Of a stretch of DNA of 64,000 bases, positions 51,725 to 60,793 are shown piece after piece. This DNA comes from Pseudomonas arsenicoxydans (GTDB lineage: Bacteria > Pseudomonadota > Gammaproteobacteria > Pseudomonadales > Pseudomonadaceae). Below the pieces are notes generated by a model that ran no database searches, was not told where the DNA came from, and saw only the letters and a program-made list of their open reading frames with translations. A program made the position numbers and the translations under genes. The stretch is taken from contig NZ_RCZE01000003.1 of NCBI RefSeq assembly GCF_006438915.1, forward strand, positions 1-64,000, in the 5' to 3' direction. Positions within the stretch are counted from its first letter, which is position 1. Each line of letters starts with the position of its first letter.

Positions 51725-53104
51725 ATGGCTTTGGATTTATTCGTCGTACTCATCTACGCCGCCGCGATGCTGATGCTCGGCTATTACGGCATGCGCAAGG
51801 CCAAGACCAACGAAGACTTTTTGGTCGCCGGTCGTAACCTCGGCCCGACCATGTACATGGGCACCATGGCCGCCACCGTTCTGGGCGGCGCGTCCACAGT
51901 GGGTACCGTACGCCTGGGCTACGTCCATGGCATCTCCGGTTTCTGGCTCTGCGCGGCCCTCGGTTGCGGGATCGTGGCGCTGAACCTGTTCCTCGCCAAA
52001 CCGCTGCTGAAACTGAAGATCTACACCGTTACCCAAGTGCTGGAAAAACGCTACAACCCGATGGCCCGCTCCGCGAGCGCGGTGATCATGCTGGCGTACG
52101 CGCTGATGATCGGCGTGGTTTCGATCCTGGCCATTGGCACCGTGTTGCAAGTGCTGTTCGGCCTGCCGTTCTGGGTCTCGGTATTGCTTGGCGGTGGCGT
52201 AGTGGTGGTTTACTCCGCGATCGGCGGCATGTGGTCCCTGACCCTGACCGACATCGTCCAGTTCGTGATCAAGACCGTGGGCCTGATGTTCATCCTGTTG
52301 CCAATCTGCCTGTACCGCGTTGGCGGCTGGGATGAGTTGGTGTTGAAACTGCCGGCGAGCGCCTTCAGCTTCACCACGATTGGCTGGGACACCATCATCA
52401 CCTACTTCATGATCTACTTCTTCGGGATCCTGATCGGCCAGGACATCTGGCAGCGTGTGTTCACCGTCAAGAGCGCCAAAGTGGCTCAGGTCGCCGGTAC
52501 CTTCGCAGGCTTCTACTGCATCGTTTACGGCCTGGCCTGCGCCCTGATCGGCATGGCCGCTCACGTGCTGATCCCGGACCTGGACAACGTCAACAACGCC
52601 TTCGCCGCCATCGTCAAACTGTCCCTGCCGGACGGTATCCGTGGCCTGGTAATCGCTGCTGCCCTGGCGGCCATGATGTCCACCGCCAGCGCCGGCCTGC
52701 TCGCCGCTGCCACCACCCTGACCGAAGACCTGCTGCCGAAACTGCGCGGCGGTAAACAGTCGAGCCTGGGCATGAACCGCCTGTTCACCCTGTTGACCGG
52801 CATCGTGGTACTCGGCATCGCTCTGGTCGTACATGACGTGATCAGCGCTCTGACCCTGGCCTACAACCTGCTGGTGGGCGGCATGCTGATCCCGCTGATC
52901 GGCGCGATTTTCTGGAAACGTGCAACCACCGCTGGCGCTATCGCCAGTATGGGCATGGGCTTCGCCACGGCGCTGGTGTTCATGTTCAAGGATGGCCTGG
53001 AAGCCAACACCCCGATCTACTACAGCCTCGGTGTGGGTCTGGTGAGCTTCGTGCTGGTCAGCCTGATGTCCCGTCGCCCGGCAATGGTGGCCAACGCCGC
53101 CTAA
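51725..53104 (+). CDS. Sodium:solute symporter (SSS family)
   Basis: A 459-residue SSS transporter with 12-13 membrane segments. The unwound first helix region (NEDFLVAGRNLGPTMYMGT) and the AALAAMMSTASAGLLAAATT segment carry the Na+-site residues typical for the family. It is the last gene of the gbu cluster, corresponding to the position of PA1418 in P. aeruginosa. The substrate is probably a guanidino compound. ATG 51725 gives the conserved N-terminus. A perfect terminator follows. Confidence 0.9.
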   Translation: MALDLFVVLIYAAAMLMLGYYGMRKAKTNEDFLVAGRNLGPTMYMGTMAATVLGGASTVGTVRLGYVHGISGFWLCAALGCGIVALNLFLAKPLLKLKIYTVTQVLEKRYNPMARSASAVIMLAYALMIGVVSILAIGTVLQVLFGLPFWVSVLLGGGVVVVYSAIGGMWSLTLTDIVQFVIKTVGLMFILLPICLYRVGGWDELVLKLPASAFSFTTIGWDTIITYFMIYFFGILIGQDIWQRVFTVKSAKVAQVAGTFAGFYCIVYGLACALIGMAAHVLIPDLDNVNNAFAAIVKLSLPDGIRGLVIAAALAAMMSTASAGLLAAATTLTEDLLPKLRGGKQSSLGMNRLFTLLTGIVVLGIALVVHDVISALTLAYNLLVGGMLIPLIGAIFWKRATTAGAIASMGMGFATALVFMFKDGLEANTPIYYSLGVGLVSFVLVSLMSRRPAMVANAA

Positions 53105-53135
53105 GCTGAACATAACGACTTTATGCTTTCTTCGA

Positions 53136-53170
53136 CGGGTGTGGCGTCGGTTGCCACACCCGTTTTTTTT
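53136..53170 (+). terminator. Rho-independent terminator of the gbu cluster
   Basis: CGGGTGTGGC (53136-53145) and GCCACACCCG (53153-53162) form a perfect 10-base stem, followed by eight Ts. Confidence 0.93.
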
Positions 53171-53189
53171 CGTCTGGAGAAAACCTTTG

Positions 53190-53915
53190 ATGAAGATTGT
53201 TTCTCGCGATCAGTGGTTCGAAGTCAAACAGCTTAGCGACGGCATTCGCCTGATTCACGAGCCGTACATTCGGCCGTTCTATCGCTGCAACCTCTGGCAC
53301 GTTCAGGGCCGCGACAAGGACCTGCTGTTGGACAGCGGTTCGGGACTGGTCAGCCTGCGCGAGCAATTGCCGTGGATCACTGAACGACCGCTGGTGGCCG
53401 TGGCGAGTCATTGCCATTTCGATCACATCGCCGGGCATCACGAGTTTCCTGAGCGGCTGGTGCACCCGGCCGAGGCCGACATTCTCGCCGCACCGGACGG
53501 CGACAATGATTTGAGCAAAGCCTTTGTCGGCGACGAGATGTTCGAGGCTCACCCCGATTGCCCGTTGTGCTACGCCGAATACCGGGTCAAGGCTGCGCCG
53601 GCCACCGGATTGATTGAAGAAGGTGATGTGCTGGACCTGGGTGACCGCGTGCTGCAAGTGCTGCACACACCAGGGCATTCACCGGGCGGCATCAGCCTGT
53701 ATGAAGCGGCGACCGAGACGCTGTTCAGTGGCGACATCATCTATGACGGACCACTGATCGAAGACGCTTACCACTCCGATCTCAATGACTACGCCCGCAG
53801 CCTGCAACGCTTGCGTGCATTGCCGATCCGCACCGTGCATGGCGGGCATTTCGGCAGTTTTTCCGGCGAGCATTTGCGCACGATGATTGACGAGTGGCAG
53901 CGCTCACACGACTGA
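53190..53915 (+). CDS. MBL-fold metallohydrolase
   Basis: A 241-residue metallo-beta-lactamase-fold protein. The metal motif SHCHFDHIAGHH (HxHxDH) is at about residues 73-84, with the next His in VLHTPGHSPGGI and Asp in LFSGDIIYDGP, and the last His in HGGHFG. Its substrate is unknown; glyoxalase II-like thioester or lactone hydrolysis is possible. It starts just past the terminator of the upstream gene, so it needs its own promoter or partial readthrough. Confidence 0.88.
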   Translation: MKIVSRDQWFEVKQLSDGIRLIHEPYIRPFYRCNLWHVQGRDKDLLLDSGSGLVSLREQLPWITERPLVAVASHCHFDHIAGHHEFPERLVHPAEADILAAPDGDNDLSKAFVGDEMFEAHPDCPLCYAEYRVKAAPATGLIEEGDVLDLGDRVLQVLHTPGHSPGGISLYEAATETLFSGDIIYDGPLIEDAYHSDLNDYARSLQRLRALPIRTVHGGHFGSFSGEHLRTMIDEWQRSHD

Positions 53916-53970
53916 AGCCTGCTGTACTCAAGCACAGGGACAACAACAATAACGCCCTCCAAGAGCAACC

Positions 53971-54222
53971 ATGAAAAGAGCTGCCGTTCGCCTCGCCGTC
54001 CATCAGTTCATCAGCCGCTTGCTGGAGGGCCGGGATGACTTCAGCGACGACGCCAGCCTGGTGGAGTTGGGATTGGATAAAGCGGACATTGAAGACCTGA
54101 TCTTCCATCTGGAAGATGAGCTGGGGTTGACGGCGTTTACGGCGGAAGAAGACCGGATGCTCAAGACCGCCAGGACGGCGAATGATTTGAGTCGGTTTTT
54201 GCTGGAGATCGGGCGGCATTGA
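53971..54222 (+). CDS. ACP-like small protein without the phosphopantetheine serine
   Basis: An 83-residue acidic helical protein. SLVELGLDKADIEDLIFHLE aligns with the DSL region of acyl carrier proteins, but the serine that carries phosphopantetheine is replaced (DKAD instead of DSLD). It therefore cannot be loaded in the usual way. Its role is unknown. It lies 55 bases behind the MBL hydrolase on the same strand. Confidence 0.7.
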   Translation: MKRAAVRLAVHQFISRLLEGRDDFSDDASLVELGLDKADIEDLIFHLEDELGLTAFTAEEDRMLKTARTANDLSRFLLEIGRH

Positions 54223-54276
54223 GATGGATTGTCAAACACCCCTACTTGTCGCAGGTGCCGTTATGGCGAGTGAACT

Positions 54277-54416
54277 TGTGGCGAGGGGGCTTGCCCCCGT
54301 TGGCTGCGAAGCAGCCCCAGTCCATTCACCATCTTCGTGCGTGTTTTAACTGGAACCCCGCATGAGGCGGATTACGAGTGCTGCGCACTCGAACGGGGGC
54401 AAGCCCCCTCGCCACA
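54277..54416. repeat. Second-family inverted repeat, GGGGGC variant
   Basis: TGTGGCGAGGGGGCTTGCCC at the left and CGGGGGCAAGCCCCCTCGCC at the right, with CTGCGAAGCAGCCCC inside. It lies in the 255-base gap before the 42-residue gene. Confidence 0.88.
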
Positions 54417-54477
54417 GACAAGCCTCCTTGCCACAACAAGCCAATTAAGCCCGTTCGCCACAGGCCCTAATGGGCTG

Positions 54478-54606
54478 TTACCGGCGGCGCTGCTGGCGTC
54501 GGCGCTGTTCGTCGTCCGTACGAATAGGCACAGGTTGCAGAGGCGGTTCGATCAAACCGAGTGCAACACCCAAGTCGTGCAGCCAGTTTTGGATTTTCTC
54601 TTTCAT
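54478..54606 (-). CDS. 42-residue basic protein, possibly PA1414-like
   Basis: A small protein beginning MKEKIQNWLHDLGVALGLIE and ending in a run of Arg and Gln. ATG 54606 follows AAAGGGGGCACC, a good Shine-Dalgarno. Its place near the gbu genes recalls P. aeruginosa PA1414, which lies a few genes from gbuA and is part of the oxygen-controlled SicX transcript. I recall that synteny but cannot compare sequences here. A TTGAT half-site lies at 54695-54691 on this strand, but its partner is poor. Confidence 0.6.
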   Translation of the reverse strand: MKEKIQNWLHDLGVALGLIEPPLQPVPIRTDDEQRRRQQRRR

Positions 54607-54745
54607 GGTGCCCCCTTTAGGGTAGTGCCGAGCGACCGGAATTCTGAGGCCGCTTCGCACTGATAATAGTCCGAAGTCCTACGCAATGCTCATCAAAAGA
54701 CACAATGATCTGTTACTGAATCGAACAAAATACCTGACCGTTCGT

Positions 54746-55639
54746 TCAAGCAATCGCCTGGGCCTCATCCGGTGCCCACGGATAGACCGTTTGCTGCTGT
54801 TCGATCCACGCATTCAGATTGGCCCCGACCATGCCCTTGCGCCACATCAGCCACGTCGTCGCACGGGCGAACGGCTCGGCCAACGGGTGCGCCGCGACGC
54901 TCTCACGGCCCGGAAGACTGGCAAGCATCGACTCAGACATCAACGCCACACCTGAGCCGGCAATCACGCAAGCGAGCATCCCCGGATAGGATTCAATCTC
55001 CATTGCCCGGCCCATCGCCGCATGGTCGTGGGCGAACCAGGCCTCGAGGCGCATGCGGTAGGAACAGCCCTGACGAAAGGTGAACACCGAGCGCCCTTCC
55101 ACATCCAGCGCGCTGCGCACCGGCGGGTGATCCGCCTCAGTGATCAGCACCAGCCGTTCGTCGCACAATGGCACGCCGTCCAGCCCCGCGAGCTCTAGCG
55201 GTCCGTCCACCAGCGCCGCATCCAGCCGGCCGGTGAGCAGGCCTTCAAGCAATTCACCACTCGGCCCTGATTGCACTTGCAGGTTTACCGCCGGGAAGGT
55301 GCGGTGATAACTCGCCAACAATGGCGGGAGATGAATCGCTGCCGTGCTGTACATGGTGCCCAGAACAAAGTCCCCGGCCGGTTGCCCGCCCTGTACTGCG
55401 GCGCTGGCTTCGTCATGGAGGGCGAACAGCTTGGCGGTGTAGTCCAGCAGGACTTTTCCTGCAGGCGACAACTGCAAACGCTGACGCTCGCGGAGGAAAA
55501 GTTCTACACCGAGTTGCTCCTCGAGTTGTTTTAGACGCGTCGACAGGTTGGACGGTACCCGATGCAATCGCTCGGCGGCACGGGTGATCGACCCCTCCTG
55601 GGCCACCGCCTGGAAGATCCGCAATTGACTGAATTCCAC
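54746..55639 (-). CDS. LysR-family regulator of the adjacent MFS gene
   Basis: A 297-residue LysR regulator: helix-turn-helix GSITRAAERLHRVPSNLSTR at about residues 15-34, effector domain from about 90. GTG 55639 (VEFSQLRIFQAVAQ) follows GGAGAGG and gives the usual N-terminus. It is divergent from the MFS exporter gene, with 103 bases between starts; the A+T-rich gap should hold both promoters. The effector is unknown. Confidence 0.87.
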   Translation of the reverse strand: MEFSQLRIFQAVAQEGSITRAAERLHRVPSNLSTRLKQLEEQLGVELFLRERQRLQLSPAGKVLLDYTAKLFALHDEASAAVQGGQPAGDFVLGTMYSTAAIHLPPLLASYHRTFPAVNLQVQSGPSGELLEGLLTGRLDAALVDGPLELAGLDGVPLCDERLVLITEADHPPVRSALDVEGRSVFTFRQGCSYRMRLEAWFAHDHAAMGRAMEIESYPGMLACVIAGSGVALMSESMLASLPGRESVAAHPLAEPFARATTWLMWRKGMVGANLNAWIEQQQTVYPWAPDEAQAIA

Positions 55640-55742
55640 GATCCTCTCCAAATCAGAACAAGTTACTCACTATTATTCATTTTAAAAGAAAGTCAATCAG
55701 TCCTAGCCTGACGGTCATTGATCCTTTACCGGAACTGCGACC

Positions 55743-56924
55743 ATGTCTGCGCTGATTCGCTTAACCGCCAGTTTTATCGCCCTGATGATGGCCATGGGCA
55801 TCGGGCGCTTCGCCCTCACCCCGCAAATGCCGCACTTGCTCAGCGAAGGTCAGATTGACCTGACCGCCGCCGGCCTGATTGCCGCCGCCAATTACCTGGG
55901 CTACTTCGTCGGTGCGCTGGACGCGATGTTCTCGCGCAAGCCGGTGCAAGTCCGTCAGCGCTTGCTGGGCGGATTGTGGCTTTGTGTGCTGCTGACCCTG
56001 GCGTCGTTCTGGGCCAACGGGTTCTGGTCGCATCTGTTGCTGCGTTTTGGCACCGGCGTGGCCAGCGCCTGGGTTCTGGTGATGATCACCGCGCTGAGCC
56101 AGCCATTGGCGGCAGCGGCCGGTCGTCCACGGCTGGGCGCCCTGGTGTTTGCCGGCCCGGGCCTGGGGATTTTTCTCACGGGGTTATTGGCCTTGGGTTC
56201 GAACCTACTGGGGCAGAGCTCCGCGACGCTGTGGCTAGTGTATGCCGGCGTAGCGCTGGTGATGCTGCTGGGGATTCTGCCGTTCTTGCCTCAACCTGCG
56301 GCGACGGTGGCGGCCGCACCCGTCACCTCCACATCGAACAATCAGGGCATCGCTCGACTGGGCCTGATCTATGGCCTGTACGGTCTGGGCTACATCATCC
56401 CCGCCACATTCCTCTCGCAAATGGCCAACGCGCAGTTTCATGGCCAATGGCAGGCCGACCTGTTCTGGCCGTGCTTCGGCCTGGCGTCGGCTGTGGGCGT
56501 GCTGCTGGTGAGTCTGCGTCGACAATCCCTGAATGGCACGCGCCATTGGCTGATGATCACGTTGTGGCTGCAAGCCGTCGGGGTCTTCGCGTGCCTGTTG
56601 GGCAGCGGAACGGGTCTGGCGTTGGGCGTGCTGCTGTGTGGCACGCCATTCCTGGCCTGCATGCAACTGGTGATGCAACGCTCCCGCGAACTGGCGCCCC
56701 ACGCTACCCAGCGCAACGCCGGGCTGCTGACCGCGTGTTTCGCCGTGGGTCAACTCGCCGGGCCGTTGCTGGCCGCCCTGAGCAGCCATTTCAGTGGTGG
56801 TTTGCAGCCCGCGCTAGTCGTTGCCGGCAGCGGATTACTGATCGCCGGCGGCCTGTTGCTGCGTCCGCTCAGTACTGCCCAAGGGCTTTGCGCAAACGAC
56901 GGCGCACCCACTGTTCAGCGCTGA
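55743..56924 (+). CDS. YbfB/YjiJ-family MFS transporter
   Basis: A 393-residue membrane protein with 12 segments. The start, LIRLTASFIALMMAMGIGRF, and ALTPQMP are typical of the YbfB/YjiJ branch of the major facilitator superfamily. The substrate is unknown. The divergent LysR gene probably controls it. The last 56 bases overlap the convergent EamA gene. Confidence 0.88.
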   Translation: MSALIRLTASFIALMMAMGIGRFALTPQMPHLLSEGQIDLTAAGLIAAANYLGYFVGALDAMFSRKPVQVRQRLLGGLWLCVLLTLASFWANGFWSHLLLRFGTGVASAWVLVMITALSQPLAAAAGRPRLGALVFAGPGLGIFLTGLLALGSNLLGQSSATLWLVYAGVALVMLLGILPFLPQPAATVAAAPVTSTSNNQGIARLGLIYGLYGLGYIIPATFLSQMANAQFHGQWQADLFWPCFGLASAVGVLLVSLRRQSLNGTRHWLMITLWLQAVGVFACLLGSGTGLALGVLLCGTPFLACMQLVMQRSRELAPHATQRNAGLLTACFAVGQLAGPLLAALSSHFSGGLQPALVVAGSGLLIAGGLLLRPLSTAQGLCANDGAPTVQR

Positions 56925-57801
56925 CAAAGGTGATACCGAGCAAGACCAGTACGGCGCCGATAACGAAGTTGAGGCTTAGTTCCTCGCCCAGCAACACCAC
57001 GCCGAACGTGACGCCGAACAGCGGCGTCATGAATGAGAACACCGCCAGGTTCGCCGCCAGATAACGCCGCAACAGCCAGAACCAGGTCAGGTAGCTGAAG
57101 AACGACACTACCAATCCCTGGAACAGCACGCTGGCCACCGCCACCGTGGTCAGGCTGACGTGAGTGACCTGGCCGCTGAGAATCGCGATCAGCATCAGGC
57201 CGACGAAACCGACGATCAATTGATAAAACAAGGTCAGCGTCACCGGCGCTTCCGACAGCCGTGAAGCGCGCACCACCACCGTGGTTGCACCCCACGCTGC
57301 ACCGGCCAGCACGCCCAGCGCATCGCCCATCAACATGCGGTGATCGAGGTTGTCCCAGGACACTCCACCGGCAAACGCGATGGCGATCCCGACAAAGGCG
57401 AGGAAAATCCCCAGCCACTGCACCGGCCTCAAACGTTCACTCGGCAGCAACCAATGCACGCCCAACGCGGTGAAAATCGGTGCGGTATAGAGGAACACCG
57501 ACATGTGCGCCGCAGTGGTCAGCTGCAGACCTTCAGAGATGAAAAAGAATTCCAGACCAAACAGCGCACCGGCCAGCAAACCGCCGCGCCAGGTTGCGCC
57601 GACCTGATCCCAGCCGCCCTTCCAGCAGATCAGCAACCCGACGAGCAAGGCGGACATGCCCGACCGCGCCGCCGCCTGCATGACCGGCGCGATGTCCGGC
57701 GCCGCCCACTTGATCATCACCTGCTGCACGCCCCAGATCAGGCACAATCCGATCATCACCTGCAGGGCAAACCCGTCGGCGCTACGCCGGCTGGCGCTCA
57801 C
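56869..57801 (-). CDS. EamA-family (DMT) transporter
   Basis: A 310-residue exporter with ten membrane segments in two EamA repeats (GLCLIWGVQQVMIKWAAPDI at the start, LVVSFFSYLTWFWLLRRYL in the second repeat). The substrate is unknown. GTG 57801 follows GAGGTGT. Longer reading frames upstream have no family match. The end overlaps the MFS gene by 56 bases. Confidence 0.87.
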   Translation of the reverse strand: MSASRRSADGFALQVMIGLCLIWGVQQVMIKWAAPDIAPVMQAAARSGMSALLVGLLICWKGGWDQVGATWRGGLLAGALFGLEFFFISEGLQLTTAAHMSVFLYTAPIFTALGVHWLLPSERLRPVQWLGIFLAFVGIAIAFAGGVSWDNLDHRMLMGDALGVLAGAAWGATTVVVRASRLSEAPVTLTLFYQLIVGFVGLMLIAILSGQVTHVSLTTVAVASVLFQGLVVSFFSYLTWFWLLRRYLAANLAVFSFMTPLFGVTFGVVLLGEELSLNFVIGAVLVLLGITFVSAEQWVRRRLRKALGQY

Positions 57802-57845
57802 CGTGACACCTCGACAACACAATCCATAGCAGTCACTCGACAAAT

Positions 57846-57888
57846 AAAAACAAAGCCCCGACGGCTTGCAGTACAACCGGTGTGGGGC
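57846..57888 (-). terminator. Probable terminator of the DUF2177 gene
   Basis: On the minus strand GCCCC (57888-57884) pairs with GGGGC (57859-57855), followed by TTTGTTTTT. The loop is large (about 24 bases), so it is weaker than the others in this window. Confidence 0.45.
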
Positions 57889-57983
57889 GAAAAATCGGCG
57901 CTGGATTATTAACCAAACGGCCAGAATTTGCCGCCTCGGCGGGACCTTTAAATGCCCGATTGCGTCATCACCGGCCACCGAGC

Positions 57984-58376
57984 TCAGCGCGTCTTGCGCG
58001 AAACCGCATAGCCCACACTGCACGACACGCACGTGGCAAACGCCCCCCACGCCATGTCCATCAACGCCAACTGTGCCGACCACCCTTTGAGCGTCGCCCA
58101 GTTACTAAGGTCATACGTGCCGTAGGCCACCACCCCCAGCAACGCTCCCAAACGGGCAGCACGCGGCCAGGTAGTCGCGGGCAACACCACGAACACCACA
58201 CAACCCACAACATAAAGGAGGTAGAACACCGCTGCTGGGACCAGCAGCGGGTGATCGAGCATCAACGGCCCGAGTAGCACCCGATAGGTCGGGGCCATCA
58301 GCACGCCGAGCCAAAGGCCGTCGAGTACCAAAAACGCCAGCAAGGTGCCGACGTAAGCCAACAAAAACTTTTTCAT
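57984..58376 (-). CDS. DUF2177 membrane protein
   Basis: A 130-residue protein with four membrane segments. LDGLWLG and YGTYDLSNWATLKGW are the conserved motifs of DUF2177. The function is unknown. I chose ATG 58376 (MKKFLLAYVG), which starts straight into the first helix. It lies 45 bases behind the S1-domain gene on the same strand. Confidence 0.85.
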   Translation of the reverse strand: MKKFLLAYVGTLLAFLVLDGLWLGVLMAPTYRVLLGPLMLDHPLLVPAAVFYLLYVVGCVVFVVLPATTWPRAARLGALLGVVAYGTYDLSNWATLKGWSAQLALMDMAWGAFATCVSCSVGYAVSRKTR

Positions 58377-58421
58377 TGCAGCCTGCCCCATGCGGTCGAC
58401 CTGTATGGGGCCGGCGTGAGG

Positions 58422-59258
58422 TCAGCTTAGTTCAATGCGATCCGCATGAATGACGATCTGGCCATTCTTGTAGAGCGCACCAATGGCCTTCTTGAAGTTG
58501 CCCTTGCTAACACCAAACATGCTGGTGATCACCGTCGGGTCGCTCTTGTCGCTGACCGGCAGGCTGCCGTTGTTTTCACGCAACTTGGCGAGGATCTTCG
58601 AGTTGAGGCTGGTGGCAGCTTCTTCGCCCACCGGTTGCAGGCTCAGGCTGATCTTGCCGTCGGCACGGACTTCCTTGATAAAGCCCTTCTCTTCTTTGCC
58701 GGCCCGCATGAACTTGAAGATTTCGTTCTTGTGGATCAGGCCCCAGTGCTTGTTGTTGATGATTGCCTTAAAGCCCATGTCGGTCGCTTCGGCCACCAGC
58801 AAATCAACTTCCTGGCCCGGTGTGTAGCTGGCCGGGGTCTTGTCCAGGTAGCGGTCCAGACGCGCGGTCGCGGTGATGCGACGGGTGTGCTTGTCGAGGT
58901 AGACATGCACCACCACATACTCACCGGCGGTCATCTGGCGTTTTTCTTCGGAGTACGGCAGCAGCAGGTCCTTCGGCAGACCCCAATCCAGGAACACGCC
59001 GATGCTGTTGACTTCAACGACTTTCAAACTGGCGAATTCACCGACCTGAACTTTCGGCTTTTCGGTAGTTGCGATGAGTTTGTCATCGCTGTCCAGATAA
59101 ACAAAAACGTTGAGCCAGTCTTCATCTTCGCTGGGAATATCTTTAGGGATATAACGATTAGGCAAAAGGATTTCGCCATCCGCCCCACCGTCCAGATATA
59201 AACCGAAGTTAGTGTGTTTAACCACTTGCAAACTGTTGTAACGCCCGACTAAAGCCAT
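58422..59258 (-). CDS. CvfB-like S1-domain RNA-binding protein
   Basis: A 278-residue protein with three S1-type barrels (about 1-65, 70-135 and 140-215) and a C-terminal winged helix (SMFGVSKGNFKKAIGALYKN). This is the layout of Staphylococcus CvfB/YitL. By family it binds RNA and may affect expression of many genes. ATG 59258 (MALVGRYNSLQVV) is the conserved start; an upstream ATG adds five residues. Confidence 0.88.
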   Translation of the reverse strand: MALVGRYNSLQVVKHTNFGLYLDGGADGEILLPNRYIPKDIPSEDEDWLNVFVYLDSDDKLIATTEKPKVQVGEFASLKVVEVNSIGVFLDWGLPKDLLLPYSEEKRQMTAGEYVVVHVYLDKHTRRITATARLDRYLDKTPASYTPGQEVDLLVAEATDMGFKAIINNKHWGLIHKNEIFKFMRAGKEEKGFIKEVRADGKISLSLQPVGEEAATSLNSKILAKLRENNGSLPVSDKSDPTVITSMFGVSKGNFKKAIGALYKNGQIVIHADRIELS

Positions 59259-59620
59259 TTCAAATACCCTCATTACGTGGGCGGCATTCTACCCGGTTTT
59301 GCGGACGGCGTTCGGCGGCCGGCCCGGTGGCGGGCGAAAATACTGCGCAATCCTTGATTTTCCTGAGTGGCTGACCCGGACGGCTTCACCACTCGTCAGC
59401 CCGAAGAGGCCGTTTTGCCGCCTGCCAGCCCACCCAAATACGGACAATTTCCAGCAACGTTGTTAGTTAAAACAGCGTGTTAGAGACTTATTTCAGATAA
59501 TCACCCGAGATAAATCCCAGCTTTGCGCTGTGTATTTTGAGGGGATATTAGCCAAGCAATTGTCAAGTATTTCCTGTACGATGCCTGGCCAAGTTAATTT
59601 TCTACAGGTTAATGGCCGCC

Positions 59621-59800
59621 ATGCGTGTAAAAGCATCCAACAGCAAAGCAAAGCCAGCTCCAGCCGTTGAAACCAGCGAATCGATCAACAACCAGATCGC
59701 TGCGTTCCTCAAGTCCGGTGGTGAAATCCAGCAAATTGCCAAAGGCGTCAGCGGCCAGACGTTCGGCCCGTCCAAGCAAATCACGCTCGGCAAAAAGTAA
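59621..59800 (+). CDS. Small conserved basic protein
   Basis: A 59-residue protein, MRVKASNSKAKPAPAVETSE and on, then INNQIAAFLKSGGEIQQIAK. A Ser/Lys/Ala-rich N-terminus is followed by one predicted helix. The codon use is like that of its neighbours and similar proteins occur in Pseudomonas, but the function is unknown to me. A second ATG at 59612 would add MAA; AGG lies 3 bases before it and 12 before 59621, so the start is not settled. About 360 bases upstream to cvfB-like hold no other gene; they are A+T-rich near this start. Confidence 0.7.
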   Translation: MRVKASNSKAKPAPAVETSESINNQIAAFLKSGGEIQQIAKGVSGQTFGPSKQITLGKK

Positions 59801-60007
59801 CACCCTGCTTTAACTGGTCCCAAAGCGCTTTGAGCTTCGAAGCGCTTGGACTGGAACCCTCCCGCAACACCCGCCAAACCCATCAAAATCTCAAAAATCG
59901 ACGAACGGCCCTCAATACCGCGCATTCGCCGGTATCCTTGCACACGTCTAGAACAAGCGTTTCAGTAGGTTTTCGATTCCTGCTCCTCGCTGTCAATGGA
60001 GTGACGC

Positions 60008-60724
60008 ATGCTCAAACCCTCCTTCCTGTTGCTCTGCATGCTGCTGGCATGTCCGCTCGCCAACGCGCAAATCTTCCAGCGTGAGCTGGGCGACTACGAC
60101 CTCAAGCTCGGCACCACGCCCAGCCGCAGCATGGCCCAGGGGCTGGTCAAACCGTCCAGCACCGGCTCATTCCATGGCGGCCTCGACCTGACCCACGACA
60201 GTGGCTTCTACGTCGGCCAATGGGCACCGAGCATGGGGATGAGTCCGGGCAAAAACCTTGAAGTCGATTCTTACGCGGGATTTAAACAACCTTTCGATCA
60301 AACCCTCGGCTATGAAGTCGGCATGATTCACTACAGCTACCCGAAAGTGGACACTCTCGACAGTCAGGAACTCTTCGGCGGCCTGACCCTGCTCGGCAGC
60401 CGGTTTGGCGCCGCCTTCAGCAACGACCCGGACAAACTGAACAAAACCTTGTTCGCTGACTTGGGTGGCAATCAACCGTTCGGCATCGGGATCAGCATGA
60501 AATACACCACCCACCAGCTCTACACCCCAGTGTCGGTCGACGGTGGCTATGTCGGAAGTTTTGCCGACTGGTCGGTGCAACTTTCCCGGCCGTTCATGGG
60601 CATCGACCTGGACCTGATCTACAGTGACTCCAACCTCAGCGGCAGCAACTGCTCGGCCTATTCCGGGCACAACGGCCAATGCGACGGGCTGGTCACCCTC
60701 AAGGCTGAACACGCGTTTTATTGA
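60008..60724 (+). CDS. TorF-family putative porin
   Basis: A 238-residue outer-membrane protein with signal peptide (MLKPSFLLLCMLLACPLANA) and alternating strands such as GLDLTHDSGFYVGQWAPSM, ending in a terminal aromatic (HAFY), the usual beta-barrel end. TIGR02001/TorF proteins are small channels of unknown solute. GGAG precedes ATG 60008. The 207 bases before it hold only its probable promoter region. Confidence 0.85.
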   Translation: MLKPSFLLLCMLLACPLANAQIFQRELGDYDLKLGTTPSRSMAQGLVKPSSTGSFHGGLDLTHDSGFYVGQWAPSMGMSPGKNLEVDSYAGFKQPFDQTLGYEVGMIHYSYPKVDTLDSQELFGGLTLLGSRFGAAFSNDPDKLNKTLFADLGGNQPFGIGISMKYTTHQLYTPVSVDGGYVGSFADWSVQLSRPFMGIDLDLIYSDSNLSGSNCSAYSGHNGQCDGLVTLKAEHAFY

Positions 60725-60793
60725 ACGGCTGAACTGCCGGGCTCATCCTGCGTTCACATGAGTACCTACGCTCGCTTCTGCAAGGATTCGCCC

